From Candidatus Moranbacteria bacterium CG_4_9_14_3_um_filter_44_28 (GTDB lineage Bacteria; Patescibacteriota; Minisyncoccia; Moranbacterales; UBA11712), in assembly GCA_002790655.1 (NCBI GenBank), contig PFVO01000043.1, forward strand, positions 1 to 46,845: a stretch of DNA of 46,845 bases. Reading direction: 5' to 3'. The translations under genes and the position numbers were made by a program. Each line of letters opens with the position of its first letter. The first letter of the stretch is position 1. Below the pieces are notes generated by a model that did not search any database, was not told the DNA's origin, and saw nothing but the letters and a program-made list of their open reading frames with translations. Below, piece by piece: positions 17,495 to 26,108 of the stretch.

Positions 17495-18913
17495 TTACAG
17501 ATTTTTTCTCTTTTTTAACAAAACGAAAAAAGTCTTAAATAAAATCTCAATATCGAGCCACAGCGACCAGTTTTCTATATAATAAATGTCAAGCCGGGCT
17601 TCATCAGCGAAGGAAAGGTCCGACCGGCCGGAAATTTGAGCCAGTCCTGTGATTCCCGGCTTGATGGAAAGAGTCCGCTTCTGCCACTTTTCATATTTTT
17701 CCACTTCCCGCAGCTGGTGGGGACGCGGCCCGACCAGACTCATGTCGCCTATAAGAACATTGAACAACTGCGGCAATTCATCAATTGACAAAGTCTCGAT
17801 GATTCTTCCCACCCGGGTTTTTCGCGGGTCACTCCTAATTTTATAAAGCGGACCCCGGCGCACGCTTTGTTTTTTAATTAATTCTTCTTCAAGTTCGAGA
17901 GCTTCCTCGTGATTGGGATTTTGCGGGCCGGTGCAGTATTCGAGTTTCATGTAGCGGAATTTCAAAGCATTGAAATTTCCTTCGTGGCCGACGCGCTCGT
18001 TTTGAAAAATAACGGGACCGCGCGAATCCAGTTTGATGGCGATGGCAGTGAGAATCATAATTGGCGAAGTGATAATTATGCTAAAGAGAGAACCGAGGAT
18101 GTCAAAAACCCTTTTGGCAATTTTTCCCCAGCCGTCAAGAGGCGTATTTTTGATGACGATTATCGGCTCGTCAAAAAGAGTCTTGATTTCAAAATTGGTG
18201 CTGACGGACTGAAGAATGGCCGGGGCAAACTTGAATTCAATGCGGTTGCGATGGCAAAAATCACTGACCTCGCGAAGCTCTTTCATGGGAATATCCGGAT
18301 CGCAGGCCAAAATTTCATCAATGCCTTTTTCTTTGTGGATTTGCCGCAATGAATCAATATTAATTGTATTTTCCCGGGCGATGATTTTGTAACCGTGCTC
18401 CGGGTTTTCTTTGAACCGGCGGCAAACCATGTCGCAATATCCGCTTCTGCCGATAAGCGCAAGGCGATATACGCCGATGCCTTTATAGACAAGAAGAAGC
18501 TTTTGAATAAAGTTGATAATGTAGCGGGTTATGGCAATGAGAAAAATCGCGATTAACCAAGTGGAAAGAATGATGAAGCGGGAAGAAAACCACTCCCTTC
18601 GGAGAAATATTGCCAAAATGATTATGGTGATCCCGACCGTTGTTGAAATAACGATTTTTAGAAATTCCCGCCAAAAAGTGCGGGTGGTTTTCAGCGAATA
18701 AAGTCCTTCGATGGCAAAAATCAAAATAAAAAACGGCGCGATAACGAGCGCTATTTTTATATATTCATTGAACGGAAAATTAAACAGGGCCGGTTTTATT
18801 TCAATTATGCCGGGAGTGAAACGCAGCCAGTAAGCAATTGCCGCCGAGGCAACTATTATTGCAAAATCAACAGGAACAAGGATAGCGGCGAAAAAAAGTT
18901 CAGACTTCTTCAT
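17495..18913 (-). CDS. Polyprenyl-phosphate sugar-1-phosphate transferase (WbaP/WcaJ-like)
   Basis: C-terminal KRVFDILGSLFSIIITSPIMILTAIAIKLDSRGPVIFQNERVG ... LSIDELPQLFNVLIGDMSLVGPRP; N-terminal TM bundle. Confidence 0.93.
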   Translation of the reverse strand: MKKSELFFAAILVPVDFAIIVASAAIAYWLRFTPGIIEIKPALFNFPFNEYIKIALVIAPFFILIFAIEGLYSLKTTRTFWREFLKIVISTTVGITIIILAIFLRREWFSSRFIILSTWLIAIFLIAITRYIINFIQKLLLVYKGIGVYRLALIGRSGYCDMVCRRFKENPEHGYKIIARENTINIDSLRQIHKEKGIDEILACDPDIPMKELREVSDFCHRNRIEFKFAPAILQSVSTNFEIKTLFDEPIIVIKNTPLDGWGKIAKRVFDILGSLFSIIITSPIMILTAIAIKLDSRGPVIFQNERVGHEGNFNALKFRYMKLEYCTGPQNPNHEEALELEEELIKKQSVRRGPLYKIRSDPRKTRVGRIIETLSIDELPQLFNVLIGDMSLVGPRPHQLREVEKYEKWQKRTLSIKPGITGLAQISGRSDLSFADEARLDIYYIENWSLWLDIEILFKTFFVLLKKRKNL

Positions 18914-19058
18914 AATAAATTATGCTAATCTACGAATAGATGACAATCAACAAATTACGAATCAAAACATATTCGCATATTCGAAATTAGTAGATTAGAA
19001 TTTATTAGCAGATTAGCAAAATTTATTAGTCAAGGCCTATAAGCCGGATTCTGTCTTA

Positions 19059-19138
19059 TCCCTCACCACTTTTCGTGATTTTTCGTTAAGACTTTTTTCA
19101 AAAATCTCACGAATTTTATCAGCAAAAGTGGTGAGGGA
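19059..19138. repeat. 80-bp palindromic element (PE1 family) inside rnpB near the 3' end
   Basis: TCCCTCACCACTTTT ... AAAAGTGGTGAGGGA, with an inner CGTGATTTTT/AAAAATCTCACG inverted repeat. Confidence 0.9.
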
Positions 19139-19371
19139 CGAGATAATCATCTATCTAGGCCCGACGTTGCCGTCGGACTCAAGCGTCTTCCCCGCCGCTT
19201 ACAAGCGGCGGGACGCAGACTTGCACCAAGCAGGGTTTGCCAAGCTCCGGCCGTTGCCGTCCGGCTCCAATTGCAGCTTAATACCTCGCGCGAGCAAAAT
19301 ATCAAACACCAATCGGCTTTTCACCTTTTGCCGATTTTGTCTGCGCGAAGGCGCAGCAACAAAATCGAGCA

Positions 19372-19479
19372 CCCCGCACCAATCCTAACCACCTAATTTC
19401 ATACATCTATAGACGAAAGGCAGAGCCGCTTCGCTCTCGCGCTTGAATAAATAAGCAGATGATCGGAATTGGTGCGGGG
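19372..19479. repeat. 108-bp palindromic element (PE1 family) inside rnpB
   Basis: CCCCGCACCAAT ... ATTGGTGCGGGG, perfect 12-bp TIR. Confidence 0.9.
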
Positions 19480-19662
19480 TAGCTCCGTCAAACATGCGAG
19501 CATGTTTGATTGGCCCGTATAGTCTCTGCGGCACTTTCCCTAAATACATCTTTCAACGTACCCGATGGGTGTTACCCATTACTTGTGATATTGGTGTCCG
19601 GACTTTCCTCCTTGCCCCTCGCGAGGGGCAAGGCGATTATCCAGCTTTGACTAACTAGGTAT

Positions 19663-19689
19663 ATTATAATACCTTTTTCTTTTTGTCAA
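19663..19689 (-). promoter_or_regulatory. Putative housekeeping promoter of rnpB
   Basis: Minus strand TTGACA (19689-19684), 15-bp spacer, TATAAT (19668-19663), about 8 bp upstream of the deduced RNA 5' end. Confidence 0.7.
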
Positions 19690-19735
19690 CAATACCCAAT
19701 ACAAAAAAGAGGCTTATATAAGCCTTGGGATTTAC

Positions 19736-20173
19736 TCAAAACATTCGGCTTTGAGCGCGGGTGGCTTCATCCAGAGCCAAGTTTGCCAGCCGATCGGCTT
19801 CCGCGTTTTTTGATCTTGGTATGTGAAAGTATTTTACCTCCTTGAAGTCAATGTCGAGATTCCAGAGCAAGAGAAATAATTTCTGGATATTTTCTTCGAG
19901 AACTTTGTATTTGCGGTTGAGTTGTTTGACAATCAGCTCGCTGTCGAGATAGCACTCAATATTTAAATTTTTACTCCTCGATTTTCCGTGAACCAGCTTC
20001 ACCTTTTGCAGAGCAAAAATCAAAGCCTTGTATTCTGCTTCGTTGTTGGTGGCGTAACCGATGAACTCGCGATAAGTCTTCTTTGAGCCGTCGGCTTCGA
20101 TCACGATTCCAATGGCCGAAGGGCCGGGATTGCCCCGGGCGGCGCCGTCAGTGAAGATTTTTATTTTATTCAT
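19736..20173 (-). CDS. Ribonuclease HI-like protein
   Basis: IFTDGAARGNPGPSAIG; NNEAEYKALIFAL; DSELIVKQLN; NAEADRLANLA. Confidence 0.9.
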   Translation of the reverse strand: MNKIKIFTDGAARGNPGPSAIGIVIEADGSKKTYREFIGYATNNEAEYKALIFALQKVKLVHGKSRSKNLNIECYLDSELIVKQLNRKYKVLEENIQKLFLLLWNLDIDFKEVKYFHIPRSKNAEADRLANLALDEATRAQSRMF

Positions 20174-21879
20174 AATTTCTCTTTTTTAATATCAATTATA
20201 TGCAGTTCGATTTTGCGATTCCCATTCCACTCGTTTGACCGCAGATTATAAACAACAGAAACTTTGTCGCCAGCTTTGAATTCAAGGGATCTTTCCCCGC
20301 CCTTGAAAAAAATTCCTTCAAATATTTTTGCGTCAGTGTTTTCAGTGCTGAAAATAAATTTTAAATGTTTTTGTTCACTGCCAACCAAATTGATTTCCTG
20401 AACGATCAGACTCTTTGTCAAAAATGCAGGCTCGCGGTTTCCTTCGCCAAAAGGCTCGAATTTCTTGATTTCAGAGAGGATATCCCAGTCAATTTTTCCC
20501 GCTTCAATTTCGGCGTCAATGTGAACTTGCTTTCTCCAAGTATCTTTATCGTAACTCTTTTCTATAATTTTTCGCAAATCATCCTCGAACCGAGCAAAAT
20601 TTTCCGGTTTAATCTTAATTCCCATAGCTTGGGCGTGTCCTCCGTATTTCTCAAGAAGGTTGTCCAGCCGGCTGACCGCCTCGATTAAATTAAATACGTC
20701 GATACTTCTTCCCGACCCCTCGATTAATTTTTCATCATCGCGGAGAATAAAAACCGGGCAATGGTACTCCTCGGCAATTTTTCCGGCTACGATTCCCAGA
20801 ACGCCCACCGGCCATTTTTCCCCCTTTCGGATTATCAAGTTGTAGCTTTTGCCCTCTTTGAGGGTCGCTTTCGCTTCCTCATAAATCTCCTGGGTTATTT
20901 TCTGGCGCTGGCTGTTTTTGCTTTCCAGCTCAAGAGCCGCAAGACGCGCTTTTGCCGGATCACTCTCGCAAAGCAGATTCAAAGTAATATCGGCATGATC
21001 CATTCTTCCTGCCGCATTGAGGCGGGGCCCAATTTGAAAAGCGATATTTTCAACACTGGGAGGATTTTTGTCGCCGATATTGAGCCGGGCGGTCTTGATA
21101 ATTTCCTGAATTCCGAGCCTTTTTGTTTTTTGAAGCACAATGAGGCCAAACTTGGCGAGTATTCTGTTTTCGCCGACGAGCGGAACGCAATCGGCGATTG
21201 TTCCGATAGCGACAATATCCAAATACCATTTCAACTGCTCGCTTTTTTGAGAAATGAATTTTTCCCAAAGGGCCCGACAGACCTTGAAAACCACGCCCAC
21301 GCCGGCCAGATCTTTGAAGGAATATTTTTGCCTTGGCAATTTGGGGTTTATCAGAATGCAGCCAGCCGGCAGTTTTTTGGGGATGGAGTGATGATCAATA
21401 ACAATTACATCAATATCCAAACCGCGGGCGTATTCGATTTCCTCTTTGTTTGATATTCCGCAGTCAACAGTGATGAGAAGTTTGGGGTTATATTCTTTTT
21501 TGATAAAATCAAGGGCCGGTCTGTTGAGGCCGTAGCCTTCTTTGTTGCGGTCGGGAATATATGTTCGCGGTTTGAAATCCAGTTCTTCCAGAGTTTCCTT
21601 AAGAAGAACAGTTGAAGTAATCCCGTCCGCGTCATAATCGCCAAAAATTACAACTGATTCTTTGTTCTTCCGGGCTTTTTCAATTCTCTCCACGGCTTCG
21701 GCAACTCCATTCAGATCATTTGGCGAATGCAAATTTTCGTACCGGCTGTTCAGAAATTTTTCAATACTCTCTTTAGAAAAAAAACCTCTCTGGAGAAGAA
21801 GCCGGAGAGTTGTTGGATTTAGGGAAAAAGATTTTAGCTCTTCCGGAATTTCCGGAATCGGTTTAATGACCCAATTCAT
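20170..21879 (-). CDS. recJ: Single-stranded-DNA-specific exonuclease RecJ
   Basis: VVIFGDYDADGITSTVLL; LITVDCGISN; VIVIDHHSIP; GPRLNAAGRMDHAD; KYGGHAQAMGIKI. Confidence 0.95.
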   Translation of the reverse strand: MNWVIKPIPEIPEELKSFSLNPTTLRLLLQRGFFSKESIEKFLNSRYENLHSPNDLNGVAEAVERIEKARKNKESVVIFGDYDADGITSTVLLKETLEELDFKPRTYIPDRNKEGYGLNRPALDFIKKEYNPKLLITVDCGISNKEEIEYARGLDIDVIVIDHHSIPKKLPAGCILINPKLPRQKYSFKDLAGVGVVFKVCRALWEKFISQKSEQLKWYLDIVAIGTIADCVPLVGENRILAKFGLIVLQKTKRLGIQEIIKTARLNIGDKNPPSVENIAFQIGPRLNAAGRMDHADITLNLLCESDPAKARLAALELESKNSQRQKITQEIYEEAKATLKEGKSYNLIIRKGEKWPVGVLGIVAGKIAEEYHCPVFILRDDEKLIEGSGRSIDVFNLIEAVSRLDNLLEKYGGHAQAMGIKIKPENFARFEDDLRKIIEKSYDKDTWRKQVHIDAEIEAGKIDWDILSEIKKFEPFGEGNREPAFLTKSLIVQEINLVGSEQKHLKFIFSTENTDAKIFEGIFFKGGERSLEFKAGDKVSVVYNLRSNEWNGNRKIELHIIDIKKEKL

Positions 21880-21891
21880 TAACGTAAAAAA

Positions 21892-22461
21892 TTACAGGAC
21901 AGAATCGCACTTCGGACACTTCAGAATCGCGTCATATCTCTTTTCTTCCGCTTTCGGCGTCACCTCTAGGATTACTTTTTCCTGGCAATTAGGACAATTA
22001 AAACTTCCGCCGGGAAGAGTTTTGGCCAGCCTTGGCGCATCCCAGGCATAAGGATCGAAGCTCAACTTATAACTCCCGCCGCTTTTCGTAAGACTTCTTA
22101 TTTTTTCCACAATCTCGTTTATCGTAATTGTCCCCTGAACGATAAATTCAGTGATTCCGAGCTCCTGCGCTCTTTTCCGATCTTCTTCGCGGCCCAAATG
22201 GGAAAGAATGGCAACGGGAATTTCACGGGTTTGAACGTTTTCCTGAAGGGTTTTGATGAGCTGAAAGCCGTCCATGCGGGGCATGATGATGCCAGTCAGA
22301 ATAACGTCGGGAATTTCTTTGGTTGCAAGATCAATTCCCTCCACGCCGTCAACGGCGCTCAAGACATCAAAGCCTTTCTGGTTGAACACTTGCACGTATG
22401 TTTCGCGAATAACATCGTCGTCGTCAACTATGAGAATTTTTGCTTTTTTTGCTTCGGTCAT
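21892..22461 (-). CDS. Atypical (pseudo-)receiver domain protein with C-terminal zinc ribbon
   Basis: REC fold ILIVDDDDVIRETY...PDVILTGIIMPRMDGF with Gly at the phospho-Asp position; C-terminal CPNC...CPKC. Confidence 0.85.
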   Translation of the reverse strand: MTEAKKAKILIVDDDDVIRETYVQVFNQKGFDVLSAVDGVEGIDLATKEIPDVILTGIIMPRMDGFQLIKTLQENVQTREIPVAILSHLGREEDRKRAQELGITEFIVQGTITINEIVEKIRSLTKSGGSYKLSFDPYAWDAPRLAKTLPGGSFNCPNCQEKVILEVTPKAEEKRYDAILKCPKCDSVL

Positions 22462-22470
22462 TGTTTTTTC

Positions 22471-24543
22471 TTATAAATAAACTTTGGCGTCTAATATTTG
22501 ATACTGGCTGCCGTTATTATAGAACATCACGGGATTTATATCAATTTGGCTCACGTCCGGGTTTTCAGCGGCAATTTGCTGGAGGGCCAGAATTATTTTC
22601 GCGATTTCGCCGGCGTTGTATCCGCGATCTCTGCGAAATCCTCTCAAAACCGGCGCTATTTTCAAATTATTAAGCTTATTCTTTATCTCTTTAATCGTAA
22701 GCGGCGGGATCAGAATTATTCGGTCTGCAAAAATTTCCGTAAAAATTCCGCCCCATCCCGCGACAATCACCGGGCCGAAAGATTTGTCCCTTTTCATGCC
22801 GATGATCATTTCCAATCCCGGCTTTGCCATTGGCTGTACAAGAAATTTCCTCGCGCCGGTTGATTTTTTTATTTTATTATAGGCCGATTTCAATTCATTC
22901 TTATTTCGTATACTAAGCGCCAGAGCCTTTTTGTCCCAGCGGTGGATGATTTTGGGGTCGTTGGTCTTTAGAGCGCAGGGATATTTTATTTTCACGCGCT
23001 TCATTTCACCCGGAGATTGAAAAGAAATAGATTTCAACAGATTAATTCCGTAACTTTTAAATACTTTTTCTGCTTCATTCCAAAACAGCATTTTTCTTTT
23101 TTTCTTCAGGGCCGACTGAATAATTGAATTCACTTTCAGTTTCAGGCGGATTGTTTTTTGGGTCGTGCCGGAGCGCAGAATTTTTTTGTTTTTGCCGCAG
23201 CAAATTATTTTCTCAATGGCCGAGAGAGCTCTTTCCGGGCTTTCAAAATTGGCAATTCCGTTTTCATGAAGATATTCGATTGCTTTTTTCACTTTTACTC
23301 CTCCCATGAAGGAGGTAACCAGAGTTGAAAAATTGTTTTTGTAGCGGTGGATTACCTTTGCCGCTTTTCCCGGATCAGTTTGCGTCTGGGGCGTCAAAAT
23401 CACAAGAAGCGGATTTCTGGGGTATCTTTGGGAAATTATTTTCAGGGTGTTCTCGTAGCGGTCAGGCGCGGCGTCGCCGATAATGTCAATCGGATTTTCA
23501 ACTGATGCGCTCGCGGGAAGATATTTCTTGAGTTTGTTTTTCGGGCCGCCTGATATCTTTTCCAGTTTCAGGCAGTTTGATTTTCCGACGAAATCAGAGG
23601 CCAAAACTCCCGGCCCGCCGGCGTTGGTGAGAACAATAATTTCATGTTTCCCCGGGATTTTGCCGGAATTCAAAAAGAGAATAATATCCTGAAATTCCTC
23701 AATATTTTTTGCCTCGATAATATTCAATTTTTCAAATACTGCTTCGGCGACGGCTTCATCTTGAGCTAAAGAGCCGGTGTGCGAAGTTACAGTCTTTTGT
23801 CCAGCCGGGGTTTTTCCAGCCTTGAGCACAACTAGCGGTTTTTTTCTGCTGATTTTGCTGATTGCTTCAATGAATTTCGATCCGTCCTTGATATCTTCAA
23901 GATAAAGCGCGATGGCTTCGGTATTTTTATCCTCGGCAAGAAAATTCAGGACATCACACTCATCAAGCGCGGCTTTGTTGCCAATGGAGACAACTTTTGA
24001 AAATCTGACGGACATATTCTCGGTCCAGTCAAGAAGAGCCACGGCCAATGCGCCGGATTGGGAGACAATGGCAACTTTCCCGGGTTTGAGTTTTCCGGAC
24101 GTGAACGTTGCGTTAAGTTTCTGAAAAGGATTGATAAACCCAAGGCAATTGGGGCCGAGAATATTGAGTTTGCGCTCTTGGGCAATTTTTTGTAGCTCTT
24201 CTTCAAGTATTTTTCCGTCTTTTCCCGTCTCTTTGAAACCGGAAGAAATAACGGCATAGTTCGCTATTTTAGGCGAGGCTTCGGTTCCCTCTTTGACTGC
24301 CTGATTGACCAGCGGCGCGGGAATAGCAACTAAAACCAAATCAACCGGCTTTTTTATTTCACTTAAACTCGCGTAATAATTTTTGTTCGTCTTTTTGTAT
24401 TTGGGATTTACCTGGAAAATTTTCCCTCTCCACCCGCTCTCCCAAATATTTCGCATCAAAACATTCCCTAAATTTTCTTTTTTAGGCGACGCGCCGACAA
24501 TGGCAATGGATTTGGGATTAAAAAACGTATTTAAATTTCTCAT
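22471..24543 (-). CDS. ADP-forming acetyl/acyl-CoA synthetase (fused alpha-beta; CoA-binding + ATP-grasp)
   Basis: FFNPKSIAIVGASPKKENLGN; ILGPNCLGFINP; IVSQSGALAVALLDW; VTSHTGSLAQD (catalytic His); C-terminal ATP-grasp-like KYPCALKTNDP...FLVQPM. Confidence 0.9.
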   Translation of the reverse strand: MRNLNTFFNPKSIAIVGASPKKENLGNVLMRNIWESGWRGKIFQVNPKYKKTNKNYYASLSEIKKPVDLVLVAIPAPLVNQAVKEGTEASPKIANYAVISSGFKETGKDGKILEEELQKIAQERKLNILGPNCLGFINPFQKLNATFTSGKLKPGKVAIVSQSGALAVALLDWTENMSVRFSKVVSIGNKAALDECDVLNFLAEDKNTEAIALYLEDIKDGSKFIEAISKISRKKPLVVLKAGKTPAGQKTVTSHTGSLAQDEAVAEAVFEKLNIIEAKNIEEFQDIILFLNSGKIPGKHEIIVLTNAGGPGVLASDFVGKSNCLKLEKISGGPKNKLKKYLPASASVENPIDIIGDAAPDRYENTLKIISQRYPRNPLLVILTPQTQTDPGKAAKVIHRYKNNFSTLVTSFMGGVKVKKAIEYLHENGIANFESPERALSAIEKIICCGKNKKILRSGTTQKTIRLKLKVNSIIQSALKKKRKMLFWNEAEKVFKSYGINLLKSISFQSPGEMKRVKIKYPCALKTNDPKIIHRWDKKALALSIRNKNELKSAYNKIKKSTGARKFLVQPMAKPGLEMIIGMKRDKSFGPVIVAGWGGIFTEIFADRIILIPPLTIKEIKNKLNNLKIAPVLRGFRRDRGYNAGEIAKIILALQQIAAENPDVSQIDINPVMFYNNGSQYQILDAKVYL

Positions 24544-24650
24544 AAACCCATTCTATCACACTTTAAATAAATAAAAAACCGCGATAAAATCGGGTCTCGG
24601 GCATCTTCTTGCTTTATTATCATATATCTAAATGGTTATTTATTGATTAT

Positions 24651-25064
24651 TTATCCCCTGCCGGCTTTTCGCGCTCCTTTTTCGTCAGAACCGAAATGAT
24701 GGGCGATTTCATGCCGAACAGTTTTGAAAATCTGGTTTTTTAATTCTTTATTTGTCTCGCAGAGGCTTTCCATAGGTTTTTTAAATATGGTGATTTGGTC
24801 CGGAAAAACGGGTCCGATGTCGAGACGCTTTGACTGATAATAACCTTCATAAAGCCCGAGGAGCAGGACGCTTTTTCTTCCTTGCAGTCTCGTTTTTTTC
24901 AATTGCTCCTTGGTCGGATAATCTTCGACAAAAAAAGCCAGATTGTTAATCCTTTTTTGGAATTTTTCCGGCACATTGTCGATGGCTTCGGCTACCCATT
25001 TTTCAAATTGTTCTTTGGAAACTTGCATGGATAATAAAATTTCAGCTATATTCCCCCCCGCCAT
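24651..25064 (-). CDS. Metallopeptidase family protein (minimal zincin); likely start at the internal MQVSKEQFEKWV
   Basis: HEIAHHFG zinc motif near C-terminus; FEKWVAEAIDNVPEKFQ N-terminus; YEGYYQSKR. Confidence 0.75.
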   Translation of the reverse strand: MAGGNIAEILLSMQVSKEQFEKWVAEAIDNVPEKFQKRINNLAFFVEDYPTKEQLKKTRLQGRKSVLLLGLYEGYYQSKRLDIGPVFPDQITIFKKPMESLCETNKELKNQIFKTVRHEIAHHFGSDEKGARKAGRG

Positions 25065-25188
25065 AAATTATTCCAAAATATTTTATTGCTCAATTTTCCC
25101 CATTTCAAGCCAAATTGTCAAAAGTTATCCACAGGGCGGTTGAAATATTTCCTGTTTTGTTTTGGAAAAACAACAAGGCCGTGCTCCT

Positions 25189-25479
25189 CTATCCAGTCCT
25201 GAACTTTTTGCCGCTTATCTTTTCAAGAAGTTTAACGGTTACTTTCACAGAGGGATTGTCCGTCGGCAGCAGAATAAGTCGATCTCCCAATTGATTGAGA
25301 AGCGGCACCAAAAACTCATCACCCCAGGAAGGAGAAAACGTGATGACGCCGCTAAAGTCTATCTCCAGATTCTCGCTAGCGCCAATTTCCCCGAGGGTCG
25401 GCTGAAACGACGCAAGCGCCTCTTTCCCCGCCTGCCTGGAGATCAACGTTGTCCCGAATTTTTTTAGCTCTACTTTCAT
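25189..25479 (-). CDS. STAS-like domain protein (DUF4325-like)
   Basis: LISRQAGKEALASFQPTL...LEIDFSGVITFSPSWGDEFLVPLLNQLG; paired with downstream HATPase. Confidence 0.7.
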   Translation of the reverse strand: MKVELKKFGTTLISRQAGKEALASFQPTLGEIGASENLEIDFSGVITFSPSWGDEFLVPLLNQLGDRLILLPTDNPSVKVTVKLLEKISGKKFRTG

Positions 25480-25501
25480 ATATTTACATTATTTTACTAA
25501 A

Positions 25502-26035
25502 TTAAAACTTGATTATCGCTAAACAACCACAGATATCGGCTTCAGCACGCGTAATTGATAATTCGGATTCACCCTCTTGAAGCCGCAATTCGGCGTCACC
25601 GCTGCGAAAAAATAAACTCATCGGGTTTTCAGTAATAACTTCACGAACAAATTTCAATCCGTTTCCGCGTCTTTCCGGATCGCGTCCGGAAATAATTTCA
25701 GTAAAGGCAACTCGAAGAGCTTCCACGTGATTTTTCAGTTCGGGCCGAACGCGACTGAGCGTTTCTAAGATTCCCAATCCCCGGTCAGCCAGAACAATCA
25801 GCCTCTTATTTAGATCATAGCCAAAAAATATTCCCGGTACATCAGGCCATTTGCCCAGGTTATGATCAAATGAATTATTTCCGATTTCACCCGTAACTGC
25901 AACGATAAGCGAAACTAACTTGGAAAACTGCGGCGATTGAAGGAGAGAGCTCTGTAATTTCATAAGTTTTGTTTGAAAAACTGCGCTGATAGCATAGATT
26001 ATAAAACTATGCAATACTTCAATAAAACTATGCAT
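25502..26035 (-). CDS. HATPase_c-type (anti-sigma/GHKL) ATP-binding protein; real start may be the internal Met at 25963
   Basis: N-box-like EIGNNSFDHNLG; G1-like ADRGLGI; G2-like RRGNGLKFV. Confidence 0.65.
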   Translation of the reverse strand: MHSFIEVLHSFIIYAISAVFQTKLMKLQSSLLQSPQFSKLVSLIVAVTGEIGNNSFDHNLGKWPDVPGIFFGYDLNKRLIVLADRGLGILETLSRVRPELKNHVEALRVAFTEIISGRDPERRGNGLKFVREVITENPMSLFFRSGDAELRLQEGESELSITRAEADICGCLAIIKF

Positions 26036-26054
26036 ATTATAGATAAACTATGCA
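26001..26054. repeat. Three direct repeats ATAAA(A)CTATGCA at 21-bp spacing
   Basis: Copies begin at 26001, 26022 and 26043 (the third lacks one A). Confidence 0.8.
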
Positions 26055-26063
26055 TTTTTCAAT

Positions 26064-26092
26064 AAAAAGCCACTGGCGAGCCGATGGCTTTG
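26064..26092 (-). terminator. Putative terminator of the PfkB-family gene
   Basis: Minus strand AAAGCCA-TCGGCTCGCCAG-TGGCTTTTTATT. Confidence 0.6.
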
Positions 26093-26108
26093 TTTTACAG
26101 AAAATTAG

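Larger units (their letters stand above)
19026..19654 (-). ncRNA. rnpB: RNase P RNA (class A), carrying two palindromic insertions
   Basis: Minus strand: TTAGTCAA P1 5' strand, GGAGGAAAGTCCGGACACC, AGGGAAAGTGCCGCAGAGA, GGTGAAAAGCC, GGCCTAGATAGATGATTATC, GACAGAATCCGGCTTATAGGCC, TTGACTAA P1 3' strand. Confidence 0.93.

Noticed and set aside
20761-21453. 230-aa plus-strand ORF
   Set aside because: Antisense to recJ with clear motifs on the minus strand; no recognisable domain, likely a shadow ORF.
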